A stretch of 8,130 bases of DNA from an uncultured Acetatifactor sp. (GTDB lineage Bacteria; Bacillota; Clostridia; Lachnospirales; Lachnospiraceae). The notes beneath the pieces were generated by a model. It ran no database searches. It saw nothing but the letters and a program-made list of their open reading frames with translations, and had not been told where the DNA came from. The translations under genes and the position numbers were made by a program. The DNA lies in contig CANQSE010000081.1 in NCBI GenBank assembly GCA_947626405.1, positions 1 through 8,130 on the forward strand, read 5' to 3'. Below are positions 1 through 6,951 of this stretch, piece after piece (within the stretch, counting starts at the first letter, position 1; every line of letters starts with the position of its first letter).

Positions 1-407
1 AGCTCGCTGGGACGTTTGTCCCGAAATTTATCCAGCCCGTATTCCTCCAGCAGACGATCTACCATGCGCAGTCTTTCCGGAGTCATTTTTTTCTGGATTT
101 CCAGACCGAGAATCACGTTTCGGTAGACGGTGCGCCATTCAAACAGGTGATCCCTCTGAAGCATGTATCCGATACGCGGATAGCCGAGGGAACCGTCGGG
201 ATTGTTTACAAGAATTGTTCCCCGCTCAGGTGTCAGAAGTCCCGCTATGATGGAGAGGAGAGTGGATTTCCCGCAGCCGCTTGGCCCGACGATAGCCACA
301 AACTCTCCTTCGTTTACGCAGAAGGAAATGTCCTCTAAAGCCTTTGTCTCGCCGTGAAGGTTGTGGTAGGAATACCCTATATCTTTCAGTTGGAGAATCG
401 TTTGCAT
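1..407 (-). CDS. ABC transporter ATP-binding protein, nitrate/sulfonate/taurine type (partial, N-terminal part)
   Basis: This is the N-terminal 135 codons of an ABC ATPase that would sit on the cytoplasmic face of an importer and hydrolyse ATP to drive uptake. The translation from 407 shows a Walker A motif GPSGCGKST at residues 41-49 and a Q-loop region GYMLQRDHLFEWRTVY at about 80-95. The MLQRDHLFEW wording is characteristic of the SsuB/TauB/NrtD branch (sulfonate, taurine, nitrate, also thiamine-precursor importers); the substrate cannot be decided here. The frame leaves the window at ...KRPSEL, where the next residues should be the SGG signature; Walker B and the H-loop lie outside, as would the permease and binding protein if present. 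Two in-frame ATGs exist, at 416 and 407. I prefer 407 because AAAGGAA on the minus strand lies 9 nt upstream of it, but only about 2 nt from the 416 start. The gene is divergent from argH. Confidence 0.9.
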   Translation of the reverse strand, partial: MQTILQLKDIGYSYHNLHGETKALEDISFCVNEGEFVAIVGPSGCGKSTLLSIIAGLLTPERGTILVNNPDGSLGYPRIGYMLQRDHLFEWRTVYRNVILGLEIQKKMTPERLRMVDRLLEEYGLDKFRDKRPSE

Positions 408-449
408 TGGCGTCATTTCCTTTTTTTCTTTAGTGTATGTGACGGAAAG

Positions 450-465
450 GCAAGTAGTTACTTGC
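450..465. promoter_or_regulatory. Perfect palindrome in the divergent promoter region, candidate operator
   Basis: GCAAGTA, a two-base centre GT, then TACTTGC form a perfect inverted repeat with 7-bp arms. It lies between the divergent ABC transporter gene and argH. Its right arm overlaps the proposed -35 box of the argH promoter. Its centre is also about where a -35 box would fall for a minus-strand promoter with a -10-like TACACT at 437-432. A dimeric repressor bound here could therefore affect both directions. The regulator is not identifiable from this sequence. Confidence 0.5.
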
Positions 466-490
466 ACTATCCTTTCTTTTATGCTAATAT
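462..490 (+). promoter_or_regulatory. Probable sigma-A promoter for argH and following genes
   Basis: A weak -35 box TTGCAC (462-467, 3 of 6 consensus bases) is followed after exactly 17 nt by TAATAT (485-490, 4 of 6). A TG dinucleotide one base upstream of the -10 (482-483) makes it an extended -10 promoter, which would compensate for the poor -35. Transcription would begin near 497, giving a leader of about 35 nt. That is too short for a T-box or riboswitch, so any control would act through the overlapping palindrome. Confidence 0.5.
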
Positions 491-532
491 TAAATTGATA
501 CGCAGTCAGAGGAAAAATTAGGGAGACGGAAA

Positions 533-1924
533 ATGGCACAGCTATGGGGAGGACGTTTCACTAAGGATACGTCGGAGGCGGTCTATGACTTTAACGCTTC
601 CATAAAATTTGACAAACGGCTCTTTGAGCAGGATATAGAGGGAAGCCTCGCTCACGCCGCAATGCTTTGCAGGCAGGGAATTATAACAGCCGAAGAAGGA
701 AAGCTCATAGAGGAAGGACTTAAAGGAATACGGGACGACGTTGAGAATAAAAGGCTTGAGATCGGCATGCAGTACGAGGATATCCACAGCTTTGTGGAGA
801 CCGAGCTGACACGGCGCATCCTTGACGCAGGGAAAAAGCTTCACACCGGAAGGAGCCGCAACGATCAGGTCGCCCTTGACATGAGACTTTATACGAGAGA
901 GCGGGTCAGGGAGACCGACAGACTCTTAAAAGAGCTCTTAAAGGTGATTCTTGACATAATGCGTGAAAATACAGATACTTTCATGCCGGGCTTTACGCAT
1001 CTTCAGAAAGCGCAGCCGACTACGCTGGCGCATCATTTCGGCGCATACTTTGAGATGTTTAAAAGGGATCGACAGAGACTTTCGGATATTTACGCCAGAA
1101 TGAACTTCTGCCCGCTGGGGGCCGGTGCACTTGCAGGTACGACCTATCCGCTTGACAGGGAATACACGGCAAAGCTGCTGGGATTTACGGCGCCTGCCGC
1201 AAACAGCATGGACTGCGTCTCTGACAGAGATTATCTGATAGAGTTCTTGTCGGCGCTGTCAATAGTGATGATGCACCTTAGCAGATTCTGCGAGGAGATT
1301 ATACTGTGGAACTCCAATGAATACCGTTTTGTTGAGATCGACGACGCCTATTCCACGGGAAGCAGCATAATGCCGCAGAAAAAAAATCCTGATGTCGCGG
1401 AGCTTGTGCGCGGGAAGACAGGGCGCGTATACGGCGCGCTGATGTCGCTTCTAACCACTATGAAGGGGCTCCCGCTTGCATACAACAAGGATATGCAGGA
1501 GGATAAGGAAGTTTCGTTTGACGCAATGGACACGGTAAGGGACTGCCTTTCGCTTTTCACCGGAATGCTTCGGACCATGAAGTTCTGCCCGCAGCGCATG
1601 GAGCAGAGCGCACTGTGCGGTTTCACAAACGCCACTGACGCGGCGGACTATCTTGTCGGTAAGGGAGTGCCTTTCAGAGACGCCCACGGCATTGTGGGAA
1701 GACTTGTTTTGTACTGCATCGAAAAGGACATGGCAATCGACGAGCTGTCGCTTGAGGAGCTTAAGACCTTCGACGACAGATTTGACGTGGATGTATATCA
1801 GGCGATATCTCTTAAAAACTGTGTGGAAAAGAGAGTTACCGCAGGGGGTCCGGGCTCTGAGGCCATGAAAGCGGAAATTGAACAGTGCATCGTTTATCTG
1901 GAGCAGAATAAAGGAATAGAATAA
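533..1924 (+). CDS. argH: Argininosuccinate lyase
   Basis: This cytoplasmic enzyme, a homotetramer in the family, splits argininosuccinate into arginine and fumarate, the last step of arginine synthesis. The 463-residue protein is the normal family length and begins with the typical MAQLWGGRF. Visible motifs are HTGRSRNDQV at 104-113, THLQKAQP at 155-162 (His156 being the expected catalytic-site histidine), and the fumarase/lyase superfamily signature GSSIMPQKKNP at 276-286, whose serine loop closes over the substrate. The ending TAGGPGSEAM is also standard. The start is supported by AGGGAG at 520-525, 7 nt upstream of the ATG. It is the first gene of a rightward run, with 33 nt to asd and no terminator between. 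argG is not in the window, so arginine genes are not all clustered here. Nothing in it looks damaged. Confidence 0.97.
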   Translation: MAQLWGGRFTKDTSEAVYDFNASIKFDKRLFEQDIEGSLAHAAMLCRQGIITAEEGKLIEEGLKGIRDDVENKRLEIGMQYEDIHSFVETELTRRILDAGKKLHTGRSRNDQVALDMRLYTRERVRETDRLLKELLKVILDIMRENTDTFMPGFTHLQKAQPTTLAHHFGAYFEMFKRDRQRLSDIYARMNFCPLGAGALAGTTYPLDREYTAKLLGFTAPAANSMDCVSDRDYLIEFLSALSIVMMHLSRFCEEIILWNSNEYRFVEIDDAYSTGSSIMPQKKNPDVAELVRGKTGRVYGALMSLLTTMKGLPLAYNKDMQEDKEVSFDAMDTVRDCLSLFTGMLRTMKFCPQRMEQSALCGFTNATDAADYLVGKGVPFRDAHGIVGRLVLYCIEKDMAIDELSLEELKTFDDRFDVDVYQAISLKNCVEKRVTAGGPGSEAMKAEIEQCIVYLEQNKGIE

Positions 1925-1943
1925 CAAAAAGACTGTATGCCAC

Positions 1944-1951
1944 AGGGGAGG
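1944..1951 (+). promoter_or_regulatory. asd: Ribosome binding site that fixes the asd start
   Basis: AGGGGAGG lies 6 nt upstream of the ATG at 1958. An earlier in-frame ATG at 1937 precedes this site and would place the Shine-Dalgarno sequence inside the coding region. That ATG also lacks a good site of its own, so 1958 is preferred. Confidence 0.8.
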
Positions 1952-1957
1952 AAAAAT

Positions 1958-3046
1958 ATGAGTGAGAAACTGAGAGTTGCAATATTAGGCGGGACAGGAA
2001 TGGTTGGGCAGAGGTTTATAGCGCTGCTTGAAAATCATCCGTGGTTTCAGGTGACGACAATCGCCGCAAGCCCCAGGTCCGCAGGAAAAACCTACGAGGA
2101 AGCCGTGGGGGAGCGCTGGAAGATGGATACGCCCATGCCGGAAGCCGTGAAAAATATTGTTGTGATGAACGTGAATGAGGTTGAGGCCGTCGCCTCCCAG
2201 GTGGATTTCGTGTTCAGCGCGGTAGACATGACAAAGGATGAGATAAGAAGGATTGAGGAGGAGTATGCAAAGGCGGAAACTCCCGTGGTTTCAAACAACA
2301 GCGCCCACAGATGGACTCCCGATGTACCGATGGTTGTGCCTGAGATAAATCCGGAGCATATGCACGTGATAGAGTTTCAGAAAAAACGCCTGGGCACAAA
2401 GAGGGGATTTATAGCCGTAAAGCCTAATTGTTCAATACAAAGCTATGCGCCTGTGCTCACGGCATGGAAGGAATTTGAGCCTACGGAGGTGGTCGCCACT
2501 ACGTATCAGGCTATTTCGGGAGCGGGTAAAACCTTTAAGGAATGGCCGGAAATGGTTGGGAATATCATCCCCTATATCGGCGGAGAGGAAGAAAAGAGCG
2601 AGAAGGAGCCGCTGCGTATATGGGGAGAGATAAAGGACGGAGTGATTGTTCCGGCACAGGGGCCTAAGATAACATGCCAGTGTATACGCGTACCGGTATT
2701 AAACGGGCATACAGCCGCCGTGTTTGTAAGATTTAAGAACAAGCCCGAAAAGGAGCAGCTTATACGTAAGCTCAGAGAGTTTAGCGGCGAGCCGCAGCGA
2801 CTTGGACTTCCCAGCGCACCTGCTCATTTCATCCAGTACCTGGAGGATGACAACAGACCTCAGGTGGCGCTCGACGTGAATTATGAGAACGGAATGGGAA
2901 TCAGCGTCGGAAGACTCAGGGAGGACACGCTGTTTGACTATAAGTTTGTTGGTCTTTCACACAATACGGTCAGAGGAGCCGCGGGCGGAGCGGTTTTGTG
3001 TGCGGAGCTTCTGAAGGCGCAGGGGTATATAACACAGAAGTCGTAA
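1958..3046 (+). CDS. asd: Aspartate-semialdehyde dehydrogenase, archaeal/fungal-like type
   Basis: The enzyme reduces aspartyl phosphate to aspartate semialdehyde with NADPH, the branch point to lysine/diaminopimelate, threonine and methionine. The 362-residue protein opens with the nucleotide-binding segment VAILGGTGMVGQRF (7-20). It has the catalytic cysteine in KPNCSIQSY (Cys158), the segment QAISGAG (184-190), and RVPVLNGHT with the probable catalytic His251. A C-terminal LSHNTVRGAAGGAVLCAELL (333-352) closes the Rossmann domain. The overall wording, including FQVTTIAASPRSAGKTY near the N-terminus, resembles the version found in archaea and fungi (TIGR00978-like) more than the classical bacterial Asd; this is from memory of the families. 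The gap to the next gene is 19 nt, so co-transcription with argH and the EAL gene is likely. All catalytic residues I can place are present. Confidence 0.93.
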   Translation: MSEKLRVAILGGTGMVGQRFIALLENHPWFQVTTIAASPRSAGKTYEEAVGERWKMDTPMPEAVKNIVVMNVNEVEAVASQVDFVFSAVDMTKDEIRRIEEEYAKAETPVVSNNSAHRWTPDVPMVVPEINPEHMHVIEFQKKRLGTKRGFIAVKPNCSIQSYAPVLTAWKEFEPTEVVATTYQAISGAGKTFKEWPEMVGNIIPYIGGEEEKSEKEPLRIWGEIKDGVIVPAQGPKITCQCIRVPVLNGHTAAVFVRFKNKPEKEQLIRKLREFSGEPQRLGLPSAPAHFIQYLEDDNRPQVALDVNYENGMGISVGRLREDTLFDYKFVGLSHNTVRGAAGGAVLCAELLKAQGYITQKS

Positions 3047-3065
3047 TATATCGACGGGGTAATAT

Positions 3066-4793
3066 ATGAGCGAAATGCAGTATCAGCTGGGCCTGTTAAA
3101 GGCGATGAATCAAAAACTGACGGAAAAGGAGAGGATGTACAACGCGATCTGCGAGTCCGCGGAAGGCGCGTTCCTCTATTTTCCCATGGACAGAAACCAG
3201 ATCGTGACACTGGGGCGCTTGAAGGATTTCTTCAGCTTCGACATAAAAGACTGCGGGGATCTGCAGAGGATTCTCGACGAGGTTGACGACGCTCACGTTA
3301 TGGACCTGAGAAGGGTGCTGTATCTGGAAAAATCGGGCAGAGGGACGGATGCGGCGGAGTGTCAGCTAAAATCCCGCAGGATGTGGCTGCGTTTTTCCGC
3401 GCGCGTTAGCTTTGACCGTGACGGGAAACCTGCCGATAAAGTGATACATATAAGTGACATCACAAAACAGCGAAGCAGGGACGAAGAACTTTTGTACATG
3501 GCATATTATGACGGCCTGACCGGACTGTACAACCGGAATTATTTTGTGAGGATGCTCGGGGAATATATCAGGACCGCCGAGGAAACCAACAGTGTCGTCA
3601 GCGTCATGAATATTGATATCGACGAGTTCAACAAGGTAAACGACGGCCTTGGAATCGTAATGGGAGACGAGCTTGTACAGCAGTTTGGCCTGATGCTCAA
3701 GGATCTCTGTCAGGAAAAGAATATGATTGCCTGTCACCTGCACAGGGACGTTTTCTGTATGGCAATCTATGATCCCGCGGGACAGAGGACGGCGGATAAT
3801 CTCTATCGCAAGATCAGGGACCGGCTTATGGAGCCGTTTCATTTAAGCGACGGATCCGACATCACCGTAACCGTAAGCGTTGGCGTGGCAGAATATCCCG
3901 AGGCTTCACATTCGGCGCTGGAGCTCATAAATTATGCGGAGCTTGTCGTTTTCCGAGTTAAGGCGGCCGGCAGAAACGGAATACAATATTTTAACGTACC
4001 TATTCTCGACGAATTTTTAAACTCCGTGGAGCTTGAAAACAAACTGAAGCAGGCCGTTATAAACAACGATTTCATCATGTATTATCAGCCCCAGTATTAC
4101 ACCGGAAGCAAGCGGCTTAGGGGTGTTGAGGCACTCGTGCGCTGGAAGGGCTCGGACGGGGAGGTTATAACTCCGGGAACATTTATACCGGTTGCCGAAA
4201 AAAACGGAAGCATAGTTCCAATCGGAAAATGGGTGGTGGAGGAGAGCATCCGCCAGTACGCGAGATGGCGCCGCCAGTTCGGCTTCCCGTTCATAATGTC
4301 AATAAATATTTCTGCACTTCAGTACAAAAAGAGCAGCTTTGTGGATTTTCTGCTCTCAACGCTCAATAATTATCAGGTAAGCCCGTCTGAGATTGAGCTT
4401 GAGATAACGGAGAGCGTACTGATTGACGATTTCGCCACGGTATCTGAGCGCCTTAAGGTACTCAGAAGCTATGGCATAAGGATTTCACTGGACGATTTCG
4501 GCACGGGATTTTCATCTCTTTCCTATCTTAAAAAGCTGCCGATTGATACGCTTAAAATTGATAAATCGTTTATTGATACCGTTATGACGGATGCTCCCAC
4601 GCGCGTTATAACGGAGGCTATACTGAACATGGTGAAGGCCCTTGGATTTGAATCAATCGCCGAGGGAGTGGAAGAAGAACAGCAGTACAATTATCTGCAC
4701 TCAATAGGCTGTGATGTTATACAGGGATATCTGTTCGGACGACCGCAGCCGCCGGAAGAACTGGAAAAGGTTTTGGAGGGCAGCCCGGCATAA
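3066..4793 (+). CDS. PAS-GGDEF(degenerate)-EAL protein, probable cyclic-di-GMP phosphodiesterase
   Basis: The 575-residue protein has no signal peptide or membrane segment and should be cytoplasmic. Residues about 1-135 look like a PAS-type sensor domain ending in the usual DIT linker (131-133). Residues about 140-310 form a GGDEF domain with intact DGLTGLYNR and DIDEFNKVND, but the signature itself reads HRDVF (226-230) and no RxxD inhibitory site precedes it, so cyclase activity is unlikely. Residues about 318-570 form an EAL domain with the expected catalytic set: EALVRW (E355), NIS (N414), LEITES (E446), DDFGTG (D476, D477), LKID (K497), AEGVE (E533) and QGY (Q553). The likely role is hydrolysis of c-di-GMP to pGpG, with the GGDEF part perhaps a GTP or c-di-GMP sensor. 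GGGG at 3056-3059 is the ribosome site, 6 nt upstream. It follows asd by 19 nt; a functional link to amino-acid synthesis is not evident. Confidence 0.93.
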   Translation: MSEMQYQLGLLKAMNQKLTEKERMYNAICESAEGAFLYFPMDRNQIVTLGRLKDFFSFDIKDCGDLQRILDEVDDAHVMDLRRVLYLEKSGRGTDAAECQLKSRRMWLRFSARVSFDRDGKPADKVIHISDITKQRSRDEELLYMAYYDGLTGLYNRNYFVRMLGEYIRTAEETNSVVSVMNIDIDEFNKVNDGLGIVMGDELVQQFGLMLKDLCQEKNMIACHLHRDVFCMAIYDPAGQRTADNLYRKIRDRLMEPFHLSDGSDITVTVSVGVAEYPEASHSALELINYAELVVFRVKAAGRNGIQYFNVPILDEFLNSVELENKLKQAVINNDFIMYYQPQYYTGSKRLRGVEALVRWKGSDGEVITPGTFIPVAEKNGSIVPIGKWVVEESIRQYARWRRQFGFPFIMSINISALQYKKSSFVDFLLSTLNNYQVSPSEIELEITESVLIDDFATVSERLKVLRSYGIRISLDDFGTGFSSLSYLKKLPIDTLKIDKSFIDTVMTDAPTRVITEAILNMVKALGFESIAEGVEEEQQYNYLHSIGCDVIQGYLFGRPQPPEELEKVLEGSPA

Positions 4794-4801
4794 GGGCTGC
4801 C
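4779..4801 (+). other. Perfect stem-loop spanning the EAL gene stop codon
   Basis: GGCAGCCC (4779-4786) and GGGCTGCC (4794-4801) pair over 8 bp around a 7-nt loop that contains the TAA stop. No run of T follows, so it does not meet the standard for an intrinsic terminator. It could stabilise the upstream mRNA end or attenuate read-through into topB. The 54-nt gap to topB also holds a GATAAT (4821-4826) with only a poor -35 partner, so I do not call a promoter. Confidence 0.55.
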
Positions 4802-4847
4802 TGAATTATGACAGACAATAGATAATCCGAAAAGGAACTGACTGCCA

Positions 4848-6923
4848 GTGGGAAAAAATTTGTTTATTGCTGAAAAACCCAGCGTGGCGCGTGAGTTTGC
4901 AAACGCGCTTAAGATCAATACGACGTCGCGTGACGGCTACCTGGAATCACAGGATGCCATCGTCACATGGTGCGTGGGACATCTTGTCACCATGAGCTAT
5001 CCGGAGGCATACGATGAGAAGTACCGCCGCTGGAGCCTTGACACCATACCATTTTTGCCAGATGAATTTAAATATGAGGTGATAGAGTCCTCACGTAAGC
5101 AATATACTGTTGTGACCTCCCTTATGAAGCGTCAGGACGTGTCTACAATCTACGTCTGCACTGACTCGGGACGCGAGGGTGAGTATATATACCGGCTCGT
5201 GGAGCAGATGGCAGGTATAAAGGGAAAAGAGCGCAAAAGAGTCTGGATCGATTCCCAGACCGAGGAGGAAATATTAAGAGGTATCAGGGAGGCGAAGGAT
5301 CTCTCGGAATACGACAATCTTGGGAGCGCGGCTTATCTGAGGGCAAAAGAGGATTACCTTATGGGAATAAATTTCTCCAGGGTCCTCACTTTGAAATACG
5401 GCAGGTCGATAAAAGATTACCTCAAACGTGACAAGGCTGTGATCTCCGTCGGAAGGGTCATGACGTGCGTGCTTGGAATTGTCGTAAACAGGGAGCGTGA
5501 GATACGCTCCTTTGTAAAGACGCCCTTTTACCGCGTGCCCGGAAATTTCGGGCTGTCCGGAAAATCCCTTCAGGGAGAGTGGAGAGCTGTCGAAGGGTCG
5601 CGTTGGTACATGTCCCCGAAGCTTTATAAGGAAAACGGTTTTCTAAAGAAGGAGAGCGCGGCCGAGCTTATAGCCTGGCTTACGGAGGAGCCGTCCGCAG
5701 GTGCTTTTGTCGACAGCATTGAGCGCAGGAAGGAGACGCGAAACGCCCCGCTTCTGTTTAATCTTGCGGAGCTTCAGAACCACTGCTCAAGGCTTTTTAA
5801 AATCAGTCCTGACGAAACGCTGAGAATTGTGCAGGAGCTGTATGAGCGCAAGCTAGTCACCTATCCGAGGACGGATGCGAGAGTGCTTTCGACGGCTGTG
5901 GCAAAGGAGATAAGAAAAAATATCGAGGGTCTTAAAAATTACGGGCATGTTGCGGGACTTGCCGACTGGGTGCTTAAGGAGGGCCGCTTTCGGGGAATCG
6001 AAAAGACGCGGTACGTAAACGATAAACAGATAACGGATCACTATGCCATTATTCCGACCGGACAGGGCCTCGGAAATTTAAAAGGGCTGCCTGAGCTGTC
6101 GCAAAAGGTGTACGAGGTAATAGCAAGAAGGTTCATAAGCATTTTTTATCCCGCTGCGGTCTACAGAAAATTCGCCCTCTGCATAAGGGTAAAGGATGAG
6201 TGCTTTTTTGCGAATTTCAAGGTTTTGGAGGAGGAAGGATTCCTTAAGGCATCGGCATATTCATTTAAAAAGAACGCTTATTCCGAAAACTCAGGAAAAG
6301 TCGGGGACAGTCGTGAAAAATCGGAAGACGCTACGGAAAAATCAGATGACGGCGGTGAAAAACCGCAGGATGCACAGGAGACTGAGATAAGGGACGACGA
6401 ACTTATAAAGCTTTTGACGGATCTTAAGAAGGGAGACAGGCTTGACGTCTGCGGCTATGAGATTAAGGAGGGAGAAACCTCCCCGCCAAAGCGCTATACA
6501 TCAGGCAGCATAATACTTACCATGGAAAACGCCGGACAGTTCATAGAGGACGAGGAGCTGAGGGCCCAGATCAAGGGAAGCGGCATAGGAACCAGCGCCA
6601 CGAGGGCTGAAATCCTTAAAAAACTCATAAACATAGAATATCTTTCCCTTAACAAAAAAACTCAGGTTTTGTCGCCTACGCTTATGGGGGAGATGGTCTA
6701 CGACGTGGTGGGAAGCTCCATCAGGGCGCTTCTCGATCCGTCGCTTACGGCGAGCTGGGAAAAAGGGCTCACGCTGGTCGCCGAGGGAAGCATTACCTCC
6801 GGCGAATACATGGAGAAGCTCACGGGATTTGTGGGGCGCAGAACGCAGTACGTTAAACAGCTTAACAACCAGCAGTCGCTGTACGCGCAGTTTCAAAAGG
6901 CAAAACAGAATTACGGAAAATAA
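4848..6923 (+). CDS. topB: DNA topoisomerase III-like type IA topoisomerase
   Basis: Type IA topoisomerases cut one DNA strand through a 5'-phosphotyrosine link, pass a strand and reseal; topoisomerase III members mainly decatenate DNA. The 691-residue protein begins MGKNLFIAEKPSVA, the usual Toprim opening, with Glu9 as the expected catalytic acid. The Toprim metal site reads TDSGREGEY (105-113), with D106 and E110 but Gly108 where DxDxE enzymes have the second Asp. The active tyrosine is Y339 in TYPRTDA. A hydrophilic, acidic stretch at about 472-515 with repeated E-K-S/P-x-D units interrupts the C-terminal half, before the conserved GSGIGTSATRAEIL (577-590). There is no zinc ribbon at the C-terminus. 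The start is GTG, supported by the MGK opening; AAAGGA at 4831-4836 lies 11 nt upstream, somewhat far. No conjugation genes flank it, so a chromosomal housekeeping copy is more likely than an element-borne one. Confidence 0.92.
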   Translation: MGKNLFIAEKPSVAREFANALKINTTSRDGYLESQDAIVTWCVGHLVTMSYPEAYDEKYRRWSLDTIPFLPDEFKYEVIESSRKQYTVVTSLMKRQDVSTIYVCTDSGREGEYIYRLVEQMAGIKGKERKRVWIDSQTEEEILRGIREAKDLSEYDNLGSAAYLRAKEDYLMGINFSRVLTLKYGRSIKDYLKRDKAVISVGRVMTCVLGIVVNREREIRSFVKTPFYRVPGNFGLSGKSLQGEWRAVEGSRWYMSPKLYKENGFLKKESAAELIAWLTEEPSAGAFVDSIERRKETRNAPLLFNLAELQNHCSRLFKISPDETLRIVQELYERKLVTYPRTDARVLSTAVAKEIRKNIEGLKNYGHVAGLADWVLKEGRFRGIEKTRYVNDKQITDHYAIIPTGQGLGNLKGLPELSQKVYEVIARRFISIFYPAAVYRKFALCIRVKDECFFANFKVLEEEGFLKASAYSFKKNAYSENSGKVGDSREKSEDATEKSDDGGEKPQDAQETEIRDDELIKLLTDLKKGDRLDVCGYEIKEGETSPPKRYTSGSIILTMENAGQFIEDEELRAQIKGSGIGTSATRAEILKKLINIEYLSLNKKTQVLSPTLMGEMVYDVVGSSIRALLDPSLTASWEKGLTLVAEGSITSGEYMEKLTGFVGRRTQYVKQLNNQQSLYAQFQKAKQNYGK

Positions 6924-6951
6924 CAAAAAAAGCGCGGAAAGGGAAAATGCC

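Noticed and set aside
147..338. Plus-strand 63-codon open frame near the left edge
   Set aside because: It lies wholly opposite the ABC ATPase coding region, resembles no protein I know and has no ribosome site; it is an antisense shadow.
421..430. T-rich run as a possible intrinsic terminator
   Set aside because: No stem precedes it on the plus strand; on the minus strand it is the A-rich leader with the ribosome site of the ABC gene.
1451..1927. 158-codon minus-strand open frame opposite the 3' part of argH
   Set aside because: argH is unmistakable on the other strand, and the antisense translation shows no recognisable domain.
4848..6923. topB as a marker of an integrative conjugative element
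   Set aside because: Neighbours are housekeeping-type genes, with no relaxase, integrase, conjugation genes or attachment repeats, and base use is like the flanks.
6829..6951. Earlier in-frame start for the beta-helix protein, inside topB
   Set aside because: The extra 41 residues overlap the topB coding region in another frame and lack beta-helix character, and a good ribosome site supports 6952.
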